This document shows positions 1 to 8,381 of a stretch of 64,000 bases of DNA, in pieces. Positions within the stretch are counted from its first letter, which is position 1; each line of letters starts with the position of its first letter. The notes beneath the pieces were generated by a model that saw only the letters and a program-made list of their open reading frames with translations, made no database searches and was not told the origin of the DNA. Location: contig JADJSV010000018.1 of NCBI GenBank assembly GCA_016711505.1, forward strand, positions 124,001 to 188,000, given 5' to 3'. The stretch is from Bacteroidota bacterium. Lineage in GTDB: Bacteria; Bacteroidota; Bacteroidia; AKYH767-A; 2013-40CM-41-45. The position numbers were made by a program, and so were the translations under genes.

Positions 1-40
1 CTTTCTGCGAAGCAGTTTTGAAAAAGCAGGTTTTTGAAAT

Positions 41-1042
41 CTAAAACCTAACGCTATACTCTATAACTCCAATTAAGCTGCGTGTAAGACCATCGGGTCT
101 TGTATCTCTGACGATAAATGGCGCAGCAGCACTGAATTGTAATGTACTCTTAGTGGTAAGTTCGACATCCAAACTTATGTTTCCATTCAAAGTTAATCCT
201 GCAGAGCTAGCAATTTCTCTTTTCGTACCTGAACTGTCAGTATAGCTATCATTTGAAAGGTGATAAATTGGTAAAAGTCCGGGAGTAAATTTCATTTTGG
301 AGGTAAATGCTATTGGTCGAGATATTCTGAGAAAAACGTCGCCGCTGCGAATAAAATTTCTAGTTGATTGAAATTGTCGAATGGGTGAATTAATAGGATA
401 GTCAGATACATCAAACTGGTTTTTATTTTGGGTAATCGGTTGTTGGACTGCAAGGGCAAGTTGAAACTTCTTTAGTTTAAAACCAAAAGCAACAAGGAAG
501 TCAACCGTGCCGAGACTGGATTGATAATCCATCGGAAGCGAAACGTTATTCCGTTTATTGTTTCCATTTGTAAAAGGAATTTTTGCTCCTATTGTAAATT
601 TTAAATTGTCATTTGGTTTATAATTCCCAGTCAGAAATATATCGCTTAGTCCATAAGCGCTGATACCATTACCGTTTTGTGAAAGGGATGTCAATTTCAG
701 ATCCATTACAAATTTATTTGAAAACTCTCGGTTATATTCAAGAGCATTTCCCCATACTGAAATGGAATTGTCGGCAATTCCATAAAATGCACCAATTTTT
801 ACCTGATTGTTTTTTGAAGAAAGGCTATCGTCGGCGGAAGCTTTAATGCTATTCAGTGAACAAAAACCGGCATCGCTGCAACCTTGGCCATTAGCGGATG
901 ATGAGAAAATCAAAATGACTGCGCAAACTCTGAAAAAATAACTCAAGCAATATGTTGAGTGGCTTTGCTTCGAATTTGTTTTTATTGGGCAATTAAAATA
1001 ATAATAATTTTTTTTGTGTTCATAATTGTGTGGTTGTCCCAT
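41..1042 (-). CDS. Predicted outer-membrane beta-barrel protein, function unknown
   Basis: The 333-residue product has a hydrophobic export segment at about residues 38-50, followed by NGQ and a Cys-rich start (GCSDAGFC) of the predicted mature protein. The rest is alternating hydrophobic and polar strands of about 10 residues, and the protein ends in Phe (EYSVRF), as outer-membrane barrels usually do. The 36 residues before the hydrophobic segment are unusually long for a signal peptide. No Met lies between, so the start may be a downstream TTG or GTG. I do not recognise a named family. It may be a porin-like or assembly-associated barrel, but substrate and role are unknown. It lies downstream of a TonB-domain gene on the same strand, separated from it by a large palindrome. 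Confidence 0.6.
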   Translation of the reverse strand: MGQPHNYEHKKNYYYFNCPIKTNSKQSHSTYCLSYFFRVCAVILIFSSSANGQGCSDAGFCSLNSIKASADDSLSSKNNQVKIGAFYGIADNSISVWGNALEYNREFSNKFVMDLKLTSLSQNGNGISAYGLSDIFLTGNYKPNDNLKFTIGAKIPFTNGNNKRNNVSLPMDYQSSLGTVDFLVAFGFKLKKFQLALAVQQPITQNKNQFDVSDYPINSPIRQFQSTRNFIRSGDVFLRISRPIAFTSKMKFTPGLLPIYHLSNDSYTDSSGTKREIASSAGLTLNGNISLDVELTTKSTLQFSAAAPFIVRDTRPDGLTRSLIGVIEYSVRF

Positions 1043-1150
1043 ATTCTCTATAGCTTATTGTAAGTATAAAGATAACGCGAAGTTTATTAAAAATTGTGAA
1101 AAGGATAAAATACTTGTTTTAAAATTAAATGAATTCATGTTTTTGAAAAA

Positions 1151-1236
1151 TTAAAACACTAAGGGCACTAAGTTCACGATAAGAACACGGAATACTTAGT
1201 GGTCTTATCGTGAACTTAGTGCCCCTAGTGTTTTAA
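1151..1236. repeat. Large palindrome, 'cactaag/cttagtg' family, copy 1
   Basis: Two 34-nt arms (1151-1184 and 1203-1236) are reverse complements with a single mismatch, around an 18-nt loop. The arm ends read ttaaaacacta and its inner part reads agttcacgataaga. The element ends 11 nt before the stop of the TonB-domain gene, so it may also fold as that gene's 3' structure. Related copies lie near 8.2, 11.9, 50.6 and 52.7 kb. Confidence 0.85.
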
Positions 1237-1246
1237 TTACCCAGGT

Positions 1247-2008
1247 TCAACACCCTTCATTCGCCATCACAAACTCAAAATCCTGTTTCACTTTTTCACC
1301 CGATGAGTTTTTTGCCGGAATCCACTTTGGCATTTTATTTAGACCTTCAAGCATTAATCGATCGATGTCCTGATCGCCGGTCGATTCTGAAACACGGGCA
1401 TTAATTATTTCCCCTTCTTCATTCACTGTAAACTTAACCATCGCTTGTCTCAAAGATGAAGTAATATTGGATGGAATATTATCTATAACTTTCTCTTTCA
1501 TGTATTGTTTCATCTGAACTTTTCCACCTTTGAAATTTGCTTCTACATCAGGTACTACTGTAACGGAAAAGCTCATGGTGCGAATTTCAGTTTTATCGGT
1601 TGCGGAATTTTGTGATTTGTATTTCACATCAATGAGCACTTCTGCACCAAGATCCACTGAAGAAACAATTTTCTTTTGTTCAGAAGTCAGTGTTCCATTC
1701 AAACCGGATGCTTTCACCTTTTTTCCATTACTCGTAGAAACTATTTCTGTAGACACATAATTATTCAACCAATTTGCAGGATAACCTTCACATATGTCGT
1801 CCAGTTTCGTAGCAGAATTCAGTTTTGCTTTTGTTACAGGATTTTTATATGCGCCACGGACCCCAAAGGAGAGATTCGATTTAATGTCTGATCCCGGAAC
1901 TTTGTTTCCTGATAGAGAATTATAAGCTACAAAGTGTTTGACAGAGTCTTGAGAAAACAGAATCGTGCTCACTAATAGCAACAGAAGAGTTAATTTGATA
2001 TTTTTCAT
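1247..2008 (-). CDS. Secreted protein with TonB C-terminal-like domain
   Basis: This is a 253-residue protein. A signal peptide covers about residues 1-19 (LLLLLVSTILFSQ), followed by a domain of about 140 residues that I do not recognise. The last 80 residues resemble the TonB C-terminal fold: a KFTVNEEGEI strand, 'ARVSESTGDQDIDRLMLEGL', and then MPKWIPAKNSSGEKVKQDF. In that family this domain normally contacts TonB-dependent receptors. Bacteroidota have many secreted or periplasmic versions without the transmembrane anchor, and this is one. It does not look like a classical energy-transducing TonB, which would have a non-cleaved anchor and a Pro-rich linker. Role unknown. Confidence 0.65.
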   Translation of the reverse strand: MKNIKLTLLLLLVSTILFSQDSVKHFVAYNSLSGNKVPGSDIKSNLSFGVRGAYKNPVTKAKLNSATKLDDICEGYPANWLNNYVSTEIVSTSNGKKVKASGLNGTLTSEQKKIVSSVDLGAEVLIDVKYKSQNSATDKTEIRTMSFSVTVVPDVEANFKGGKVQMKQYMKEKVIDNIPSNITSSLRQAMVKFTVNEEGEIINARVSESTGDQDIDRLMLEGLNKMPKWIPAKNSSGEKVKQDFEFVMANEGC

Positions 2009-2032
2009 TTGAGATAATTTTAAAGATACGGA

Positions 2033-2260
2033 TTATTTTACAATACTTTTATCACTCTTTTTTGTTTCACCTTTTTTGCAGCATGCTTTATCTTCTTTTA
2101 GCATTGCATCTGTTGTACCTTTAGTTTTACTGCAAGTTGCATCTTTTTTACATTCTTTGTGATCTGCCGTCGTACATTTTGCAGAACATTTGTCACCTTC
2201 TTTTGCAAATGTGGAAAGTGTAATAAATAGTACTGCTGAAGTTAGAATTAATTTTTTCAT
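2033..2260 (-). CDS. Small Cys-rich secreted protein
   Basis: A 75-residue product with a clear signal peptide (residues 1-19, ending TFA) and a very Lys-rich mature part. It has six cysteines at 25, 29, 37, 43, 60 and 61, including a CC pair and CxxxC. The pattern suggests metal binding or disulfide crosslinking, but no named family is recognised. A TAGCTTTG box on this strand (2288-2295) matches the Bacteroidota -7 element and would give a short leader, though I see no good -33 partner. It is divergent from the two-component system that begins at 2398, which could regulate it. This is inference only. Confidence 0.6.
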   Translation of the reverse strand: MKKLILTSAVLFITLSTFAKEGDKCSAKCTTADHKECKKDATCSKTKGTTDAMLKEDKACCKKGETKKSDKSIVK

Positions 2261-2397
2261 TGTCTTGGAGTTTTAGAATTTATGTAACAAAGCTACTTCA
2301 GAGATGGAAAAATCTTGTTAGTCACTCGTTATTGAGTTGTTATTAAGTTGTTAATGCACGATAATTACAGTATTAATAGCTATTTTTGATCATTCAA

Positions 2398-3616
2398 ATG
2401 AAGCAGAACCGGACTACATTATTTATCGTTATTTCTTCCGTTGCACTACTGATCGTTCTCATTATTCAGGTGAACTGGATCTATACTACGGCCAAGATCA
2501 AAGAAGAGATCTTTAATGATAAAGCAAACCTCGTTCTTTCAAAAACTGCAGAAGCACTTAGTACAGATACAGCGGCGTGCAGGAATATGGAAGAGTGCAT
2601 CGGTAAAGATGAAATTCACAAAACGGATTCTTTGTTCAATAGCTCAATGCAGTATTACAATTTTCATATTGATTATGCATTTGAAGTAAAGAAACCTGAT
2701 GGAAATGTTCCTGTAAGTGAAAGTGGACTAAAAAACAATGTTTACAAAAAAAGACTTGAAGAAGAAGCAACGAAAAACGGACTGGAATTGAATATGATCC
2801 TTCCAGGAAAGAAGCAGTTTCTTTTACAGGAAATGGGAGTGTTATTCATTGCTTCAGTAATACTGATCATAATTGTATTAGTGCTATTCTGGAGAACGAT
2901 CATGTCGCTTATCAGAGAAAAAAGAATTTCTGAACACACGACAGATTTTCTGAACAACATGACCCATGAATTTAAAACCCCATTAACTAATATTGCTCTG
3001 GCAGGGAAGATGGTAGGTAAGGAGGCATTATCCGGACACGATGAAAAAGTAAAACACTATTCGGAAATTATTTTGCAGGAAAATGAAAAGCTCAGACTTC
3101 AGGTAGAACAGGTTTTGAGTATGACAGCTCTTGAAAGAGGGGAGATTCCAATCCGAAAAACTGAAATTGATCTGCATGAATTGATCGATAATACACTTAA
3201 AGTGCATTTCAATTCAAATCGAAAATTTGAAAGGAGAAGTAGCTTTAAATCTGAAAGCTGAAAATGTTTTTATTCAAGGAGATAAAACTCATCTTACAAA
3301 TGCTATAAGTAATCTGATCGATAATTCGATCAAATATTCAAAAGGACAACCGAAGATTGTTATTCAAACATTTAACAGTGGACAAAATATTATCATAACC
3401 ATTTCCGATAACGGAATTGGTATAGAGAAGGAATACCAGAAAAAAGTGTTCGAGAAATTCTTCAGAGTGCCAACAGGAAATGTGCATGATGTGAAAGGGT
3501 TCGGGCTCGGTCTGGCCTACATAAAAAAGATCGTTGAATTACACAATGGAACAATTGTACTACAGAGTGAACCGGGCAGAGGAACAACGTTTGCCATAAC
3601 TTTACCAAATGCCTAA
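2398..3616 (+). CDS. Sensor histidine kinase, frame broken near 3225
   Basis: Inner-membrane two-component sensor. Reading from the ATG at 2398, there is a transmembrane helix at about residues 7-28, a periplasmic region of about 115 residues, a second helix (ILIIIVLVLFW), and a HisKA H-box with phospho-acceptor His190 in MTHEFKTPL. The ATPase domain follows in the next frame: N-box NLIDNSIKYS, G1 DNGIGI, G2 GFGLGL, ending TFAITLPNA. The two halves are in different frames, and one base change between about 3215 and 3232 (aattcgaaaatttgaaagg) rejoins a normal kinase of about 405 residues. There is no HAMP domain between the second helix and HisKA. The stop overlaps the regulator's start codon, so the two genes should be co-translated. 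Whether the break is real or a read error cannot be settled here. Confidence 0.85.
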
Positions 3617-4308
3617 AGAGAAGCTAAAAATATTACTTGCTGAAGATGATGACAACCTTGGAATTCTGCTTGTTGATTATCTCCAGACGGAAGGCTTTGA
3701 TGTAAAACTTTGCAAAGATGGCGAAGGAGCATTAAATATTTTCCAGAATGAACGATTCGATCTTTGTCTTTTTGATGTTATGATGCCTGTTATGGATGGA
3801 TTTACTTTAGCAAAGAAAGTTAAACTCAAGGATAGAAAAATTCCTATAATTTTTATCACTGCTAAATCATTAAAGGAAGATAAATTGAAGGGCTATGAGT
3901 TAGGTGCCGATGATTACATTACAAAACCTTTCGATGAAGAAGAATTATTGTGGAAGATCAAAGCGGTAATACGGCGAATTCCTGCAGGTATAATGGATGT
4001 GAAACATGATTTAATTGCTATTGGAAAATATTCGTTTTGACATAAATAATCAAGTGTTGAAGCTTGGTGAGCAATCAAAACGCATTACGGAAAGAGAGTG
4101 TGAGATTCTTAAATATCTGGCAGAGAATCGAAATCATCTGGTAAAGAGAGAAGATCTTTTAAAAGATCTATGGGGTGAAAACGATTATTTTTTTGGAAGA
4201 AGTCTCGATGTGTTTATCACAAAGATCCGAAAGTATCTCAAAGACGATCCTGAATTGAGTATTGAGAATGTTTTTGGTGTTGGTTTTATTTTTAATGTTC
4301 CCGAATAA
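3609..4308 (+). CDS. OmpR-family response regulator, frame broken near 4030
   Basis: DNA-binding partner of the kinase just upstream, whose stop it overlaps. The receiver domain (residues 1-120) has the acidic pair at 12-14, phospho-acceptor Asp56 in FDVMMP, and the ITKPFDE lysine loop. The winged-helix DNA-binding domain (RITERECEILKYL ... GRSLDVFITKIRKYL) lies in the next frame and ends at 4308. In the sequence around 4025-4035 a single extra T between the Tyr codon of GKY and the following CGT codon explains the break, since removing it gives the usual IGKYRFDINNQ linker. Intact length would be about 232 residues, normal for the family. Target genes are unknown. The divergent Cys-rich gene and the neighbouring S41 protease are candidates by position only. 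Confidence 0.85.
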
Positions 4309-4310
4309 TT

Positions 4311-5708
4311 TTATTTTCCTTTAATGATCTTGTTAATGACATAATTTAATGTCGCATCAGAAGTATCCATGCTACTATTTTGCTGAAATGGAAGATCAGG
4401 AATTGTTCCACGCCCTGTCAATGGTAAATCGTTGTCGAGCATAAATTGTTCTGTCGGAATCTGAACCTCAATTTGCGAAAAAGGCAAAATGATTTCTTTT
4501 ATGTATCCTGCAAGTACTTTATCGTTTCCACCGGTCTCTTCACCTACAAAGGTTGTTTTCGTATTTCTTTTTAAACACGAAGCCACAATTCCGGAATTGG
4601 AAAAACTTCCGCCATTTATCAGGACAATTAGATTTCCTTGATATGCTTCCTTTGATGGCTGGAGCAGTCCGGTAAATTTTCCTCCGGTCTTTTTTAATTC
4701 ATATTTCCCACCGGAGGAATTCACTTTATAGTAAGATTCAATCAGTGAAAATGGTTTATCTATTAAATGCGATACTAATAGCTTTCCATAAGTCAGCTCG
4801 CCCCCTTGATTGTCTCTTAAGTCTAAGATCAGATAGGGAGTTTTATTTTTTTCAATTTCATAAAAAGCTTTTCGAATCTCTTTTTTAAAATTCTGTTTGT
4901 AGATATGTTTTAAAACACTTTTGTGGAAATCCCTGATTTTTAATACTGCATAAATACTGTCATTTGAGATTTGAAGTTTAATTCCTTTCTCTGCTTGCAA
5001 AGTATTTTCAATTTCCTGATAATTGCGGATGTTATAATAAGAAATGCTGTCCTTTGAAAGTGCTTTGATCATTACAGTACCCGTCGCGTCTCTTTGTAAA
5101 TATTCAATTTTAAAATCAGTTGGATGTCCGTATGAAAAACTATAGTAGTTTCTGAAGTAGTTACTTAAAATCCATGAAGGATATGTTTGATTATTTCCAT
5201 CTCTGACCAATCTTTTTTTCAATTCAGAAATAATTTCTTTAGAAGAAATATTATTGATGCTAATGATTTCCGAACCACGAAGTACGGAATTTTCATATGT
5301 AAGAACCCGATCAACATATAGTTTGTTTTCATAAACGATTAATTTATACGGTAGAAACTTGCTGAATGAGTCGTGATATGACATAGTTTCCTTCCCTGGA
5401 AGAAAATTAGTATGACCATCTTTAATAGTTGAGCTAAGCACGGATATATGCTTGTAGAATTCAAGATCAGTCATCGGTTGGATGATACTATTTGATAAAC
5501 TATCATAGAGTTTGTCTAATTCTGTTTTAGAAGAATAGAGATACAAATTGGGATGAAGGGTCTCCAGTTTATTTTTAAGAAAGAGTAAATCTTGTCTTAA
5601 TTCATTGGAGGAAAGAATTCGATCTTGTTTTAGTGCCGGTTGGCTGAATGAAAATTTGTAATGAATGCAAAGAATTAGCAATACACTATAGGAAACAAAT
5701 CTCAACAT
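4311..5708 (-). CDS. S41-family (tail-specific-like) peptidase
   Basis: Exported serine protease of 465 residues, with a signal peptide at residues 1-22 (VLLILCIHYKFSFSQ). The C-terminal half carries S41 hallmarks: DLRDNQGGELTYG, the nucleophile region INGGSFSNSG, and EETGG with the following VLAGYIKEIILPFS. These correspond to the Ser-Lys or Ser-Glu catalytic layout of C-terminal processing peptidases and tricorn-like proteases. The N-terminal helical region resembles the short helical bundle before a PDZ-like segment (SEIISINNISS). Substrate is unknown. It converges with the response regulator, with only 2 nt between them. Confidence 0.8.
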   Translation of the reverse strand: MLRFVSYSVLLILCIHYKFSFSQPALKQDRILSSNELRQDLLFLKNKLETLHPNLYLYSSKTELDKLYDSLSNSIIQPMTDLEFYKHISVLSSTIKDGHTNFLPGKETMSYHDSFSKFLPYKLIVYENKLYVDRVLTYENSVLRGSEIISINNISSKEIISELKKRLVRDGNNQTYPSWILSNYFRNYYSFSYGHPTDFKIEYLQRDATGTVMIKALSKDSISYYNIRNYQEIENTLQAEKGIKLQISNDSIYAVLKIRDFHKSVLKHIYKQNFKKEIRKAFYEIEKNKTPYLILDLRDNQGGELTYGKLLVSHLIDKPFSLIESYYKVNSSGGKYELKKTGGKFTGLLQPSKEAYQGNLIVLINGGSFSNSGIVASCLKRNTKTTFVGEETGGNDKVLAGYIKEIILPFSQIEVQIPTEQFMLDNDLPLTGRGTIPDLPFQQNSSMDTSDATLNYVINKIIKGK

Positions 5709-5734
5709 ATATTTCTAATTCTTTCGTATTGTCT

Positions 5735-6031
5735 TTACTGAATTTTTTCCACTTCGATCCAGCCTTCGTTTTGATGATACATCATACACACGATTGCGTC
5801 CTTTGCCGAACCGGTGCAGTTTTTGATTGCTTTAAATGTGGCAGTAACAATAGTGCCATCTGAAAATGGTTCGGCTTTTTCACGGTTACAAATCAAATAA
5901 TCTTTTCCATCAAACCGTAAATAACTACCCGTGCAATCTTTGATCACTGTCACTTTTTCTGTACGTTCTTTTTCACAGGAAATAAGTAACAAAGACATGA
6001 CAGGAATTAATATTAGCATTATTACTTTCAT
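5735..6031 (-). CDS. Small predicted lipoprotein
   Basis: 98 residues with a lipoprotein signal: hydrophobic stretch then LLISC, giving a lipidated Cys at about residue 19. The mature part is about 80 residues with four more cysteines (DCTGSY, ICNRE, NCTGS, VCMMY) and looks like a compact beta domain. No named family is recognised. It sits 26 nt upstream of the S41 peptidase on the same strand, so the two may be co-transcribed. Confidence 0.6.
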   Translation of the reverse strand: MKVIMLILIPVMSLLLISCEKERTEKVTVIKDCTGSYLRFDGKDYLICNREKAEPFSDGTIVTATFKAIKNCTGSAKDAIVCMMYHQNEGWIEVEKIQ

Positions 6032-6074
6032 TTCATTTTGGTTTTTAATGTCTGCCGGATCATTTTCTTGCCGG

Positions 6075-7022
6075 TTAGATTTTCACAAAACGAACGCGGC
6101 ATATGTTTTCTTGTTGGGAAACGATAAAAAAATACACTCCTTGGGCAATAAGGGAAAGATCAATTTGTGCTTCTCCACCATTGATTTTTCCGGACGATAC
6201 AATTCTACCTAAATCATCGAAAATCTGAAAGTCATCATCAATATTTGCTTCAGTTTTCACATTCAGCAATTGATAGACAGGATTTGGAAAAAGGTCAAAT
6301 TTAACGGAGTTACTATTTTCAGAAATTGTATTTATAAGGGCATTTCCATCAATCAACATTTCGCGGTTGGTTGAAGAAACGCTCACTCCATTCCGGAATT
6401 CATCAATCCGAATATTTATAGCATAAATATTACTTGAGTATGGAAGCTCTACTTTTCCGGTTTGACTATCAATAGAGATCCCTGTCGGAAAAGTGTAATT
6501 TGAAGATGTAGCAGGAGCCAGGCTGAATACCAAACTGTCGCCCTCTGCGTCAAAAGCAAACGGTTCATGAATTATAGTGTTACCTAATCTGTAAATTTCA
6601 GTCTGTTTATTCAGAAAAACCGGACTTGAATTTGAACCGATATACGGATTCATCATTAATCTTATTGAAGGAAAAATAATTTCTGATTCTGAATTCATGA
6701 TATTACTAATTGACGAAATTCTGAAACTGTCAGGGTAGTAAATCTGATGTGTTCCATTTCCCGCAAATGCATGCTGGTAAGAATATTTCCAGAGTGTAAT
6801 ATTATTTGAGAGTTGAGTAGAAATTCCTGGCACGATCGTATTTTCAAACATCAACGTATCGCGATCAATGCCCATCCCGGATTGTACATATAAACTGATC
6901 TCAAAATTACATGTTTGATTGGTGGGATTGCTGTACTTTATTTCGGAACCACGAATATCCTGAGACTGAATATTTGTTGTGGCTAAAAGAATAAATAGAA
7001 ACCCAAATATTTGTTTTAGCAT
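6075..7022 (-). CDS. Secreted T9SS type A protein
   Basis: 315 residues, with a signal peptide at residues 1-20 (ILLATTNIQSQ). A central region of about 210 residues includes a segment (HEPFAFDAEGDSLVFSL, then a GISIDSQTGKVEL motif) typical of cadherin-like or Ig-like surface domains. The C-terminal 75 residues are a T9SS type A sorting domain: FDLFPNPVYQLLNV, then FDDLGRIVSSG, then IAQGVYFFIVSQ and a basic end. T9SS would carry it across the outer membrane and PorU-type processing would attach or release it. A CAAATATA sequence on the plus strand at 7052-7059 reads as a perfect -7 box (TATATTTG) upstream of this gene, though its -33 partner is unclear. Confidence 0.8.
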   Translation of the reverse strand: MLKQIFGFLFILLATTNIQSQDIRGSEIKYSNPTNQTCNFEISLYVQSGMGIDRDTLMFENTIVPGISTQLSNNITLWKYSYQHAFAGNGTHQIYYPDSFRISSISNIMNSESEIIFPSIRLMMNPYIGSNSSPVFLNKQTEIYRLGNTIIHEPFAFDAEGDSLVFSLAPATSSNYTFPTGISIDSQTGKVELPYSSNIYAINIRIDEFRNGVSVSSTNREMLIDGNALINTISENSNSVKFDLFPNPVYQLLNVKTEANIDDDFQIFDDLGRIVSSGKINGGEAQIDLSLIAQGVYFFIVSQQENICRVRFVKI

Positions 7023-7413
7023 GGGGAGTAAATTTAGAAACGAATTATAACCAAATATAAGGAAAACTTACTTCTTACACTCTTTCTGACGCATATTTAA
7101 CCCCGGGGACCCCGCGAAAAAGCAGGACCTTATTGACAATTTTTATTGCATGAAATAGTATTGATTTTAAATATAAAAGGCTGACGCCATGCGTTGAGTC
7201 CCCTCAATTTCCCCTCTCGCATGGCTATCCACCGCGGCGGACAGCATTTTTTAAATAAACAAATGACCTCATATAAAATGTAAATTCAAACCGCGTAAAT
7301 GATGGTTATTTTAAGCAACTCCGCAATTAAACGAGAGGGTCAGTGGCACTAATATTTCTTTCTATAGCTGAATTTAAAAAATTCAATTAAATTCAGCCCA
7401 AAATACTCATTAC
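7023..7413. other. Structured 391-bp intergenic region, no gene seen
   Basis: It lies between two divergent genes. It contains a perfect 8-bp inverted repeat (GCCATGCG 7186-7193, CGCATGGC 7218-7225) around a C-rich loop, followed by a GC-rich 'accgcggcggac' and a T-run. Just before the next start codon there is a second perfect 9-bp inverted repeat (7367-7375 and 7389-7397, gctgaattt). The GC content of 7090-7250 is visibly above its surroundings. No open frame of credible length was seen. It could hold a small RNA or a 5' leader structure, but nothing matches a family I know. Confidence 0.4.
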
Positions 7414-8142
7414 ATGATTTATCCCACCAACTTAAAAAGAGTAATATTATTTTTTATTCTGCTCAGCGCCGTATTTTTTTGTGAGGCTCAATCTGCTCTT
7501 CAAAAGGATTCTCTGATTCAGTCTTTATTGAAAAATCATGTAACCACAGAAGACCAGGGAATACAATTAATTAATTCCGGAAATTTTGAAAGCGCAAATA
7601 GTTTTCTGACGAAAGAAATTTCTTCCAATGAATCCAATGCATCGGCATATTTTCAAAGAGGTGTTGCAAATTTTGCAATGAGTGATACACTGGAGGCTTG
7701 TCGTGACTGGAGTGCAGTGCTTGCCCTTGGCGATACTGCAATGTTCAATTTACTCGAAAGTAAATGCCATAGTTCAATGATCATAGAGAACGATACTATC
7801 CCTGCAAAAAAATATAAGAAGATGTGGGGAAGGGAAGATGCCAATGCAGCATCAAAACTTGTTGTAGATGAGATGCCACAGTTTCCGGGAGGACAAGAAA
7901 AGCTTGCAGAATATATTTTTACGAATACTCCTAAACATACTAATGGAAAACATGGTACAGTGTATGTAGATTTTCTGATCAGTCCAAAAGGCAAAATTCT
8001 TTTTCCGTATGTGAAGAGAGGAATTGGGAAAGAGTATGATTCGGAAGCTCTCAAATTAATTCGCTCAATGCCAGCATGGAAACCGGGTAAAGAAAAGGGT
8101 AAAGCTGTTTATGTGAGAAGTGCTGTGCCGGTGCGTTTCTGA
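7414..8142 (+). CDS. Exported TPR-TonB_C protein
   Basis: 242 residues with a signal segment at about residues 8-25 (VILFFILLSAVFFCEAQ). It is followed by a tetratricopeptide-like helical pair (SANSFLTKEIS ... SAYFQRGVANFAM) and a TonB C-terminal-type domain (EMPQFPGGQEKLAEYI, then GTVYVDFLISPKGKI, then ALKLIRSMPAWKPG). The FPGG and MPAWKPG motifs are classic for Bacteroidota TonB_C proteins. It probably acts in the periplasm and meets outer-membrane receptors or partner proteins. It is likely monocistronic, with a repeat element immediately downstream. Confidence 0.8.
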   Translation: MIYPTNLKRVILFFILLSAVFFCEAQSALQKDSLIQSLLKNHVTTEDQGIQLINSGNFESANSFLTKEISSNESNASAYFQRGVANFAMSDTLEACRDWSAVLALGDTAMFNLLESKCHSSMIIENDTIPAKKYKKMWGREDANAASKLVVDEMPQFPGGQEKLAEYIFTNTPKHTNGKHGTVYVDFLISPKGKILFPYVKRGIGKEYDSEALKLIRSMPAWKPGKEKGKAVYVRSAVPVRF

Positions 8143-8152
8143 TATTTTTTTT

Positions 8153-8285
8153 AACACTAAGTTCACTAAGTTTTTGGCACAAGAACACTTAAAGTGATGT
8201 GCTCTTGTGACGAATTTTGGGGTTTGAAAAAACCAAAACTGACTTCCCGGTGATCTTGTGCTGAAAACAAGTGATCTTAGTGTTT
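8153..8285. repeat. Palindromic element, 'cactaag/cttagtg' family, copy 2
   Basis: The ends are aacactaag (8153) and cttagtgtttt (about 8276-8286), inverted relative to each other. Internal parts pair as well (cacaagaacac with gtgctcttgtg). The arms are more diverged than in copy 1. It lies between the stop of the TPR-TonB protein and a terminator of the convergent gene. Confidence 0.65.
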
Positions 8286-8317
8286 TATTTTTACACTTAA
8301 ATTTTACACATAATTAT

Positions 8318-8352
8318 AAAAAAAACGCCCGCAATCAAACTGACTGCAGGCG
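8318..8352 (-). terminator. Rho-independent terminator of the 8382-11619 gene
   Basis: Read on the minus strand, an 11-bp stem with two G-T pairs (arms 8342-8352 and 8326-8336, cgcctgcagtc on the 5' side) and a 5-nt loop runs straight into eight T residues. It is 30 nt downstream of the minus-strand gene's stop, the right orientation and distance. Confidence 0.8.
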
Positions 8353-8381
8353 CTGGCGTGTTTCACTTGTTCAATTATAAA

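Noticed and set aside
2381..2388. TATTTTTG as the promoter of the sensor kinase
   Set aside because: It would put the transcription start at the ATG and there is no TTTG at a proper distance; probably chance in AT-rich DNA.
3215..4040. Programmed ribosomal frameshifting in the sensor kinase and regulator
   Set aside because: No slippery heptamer plus downstream structure was seen, and similar breaks appear in unrelated genes, so a sequence-error explanation is simpler.
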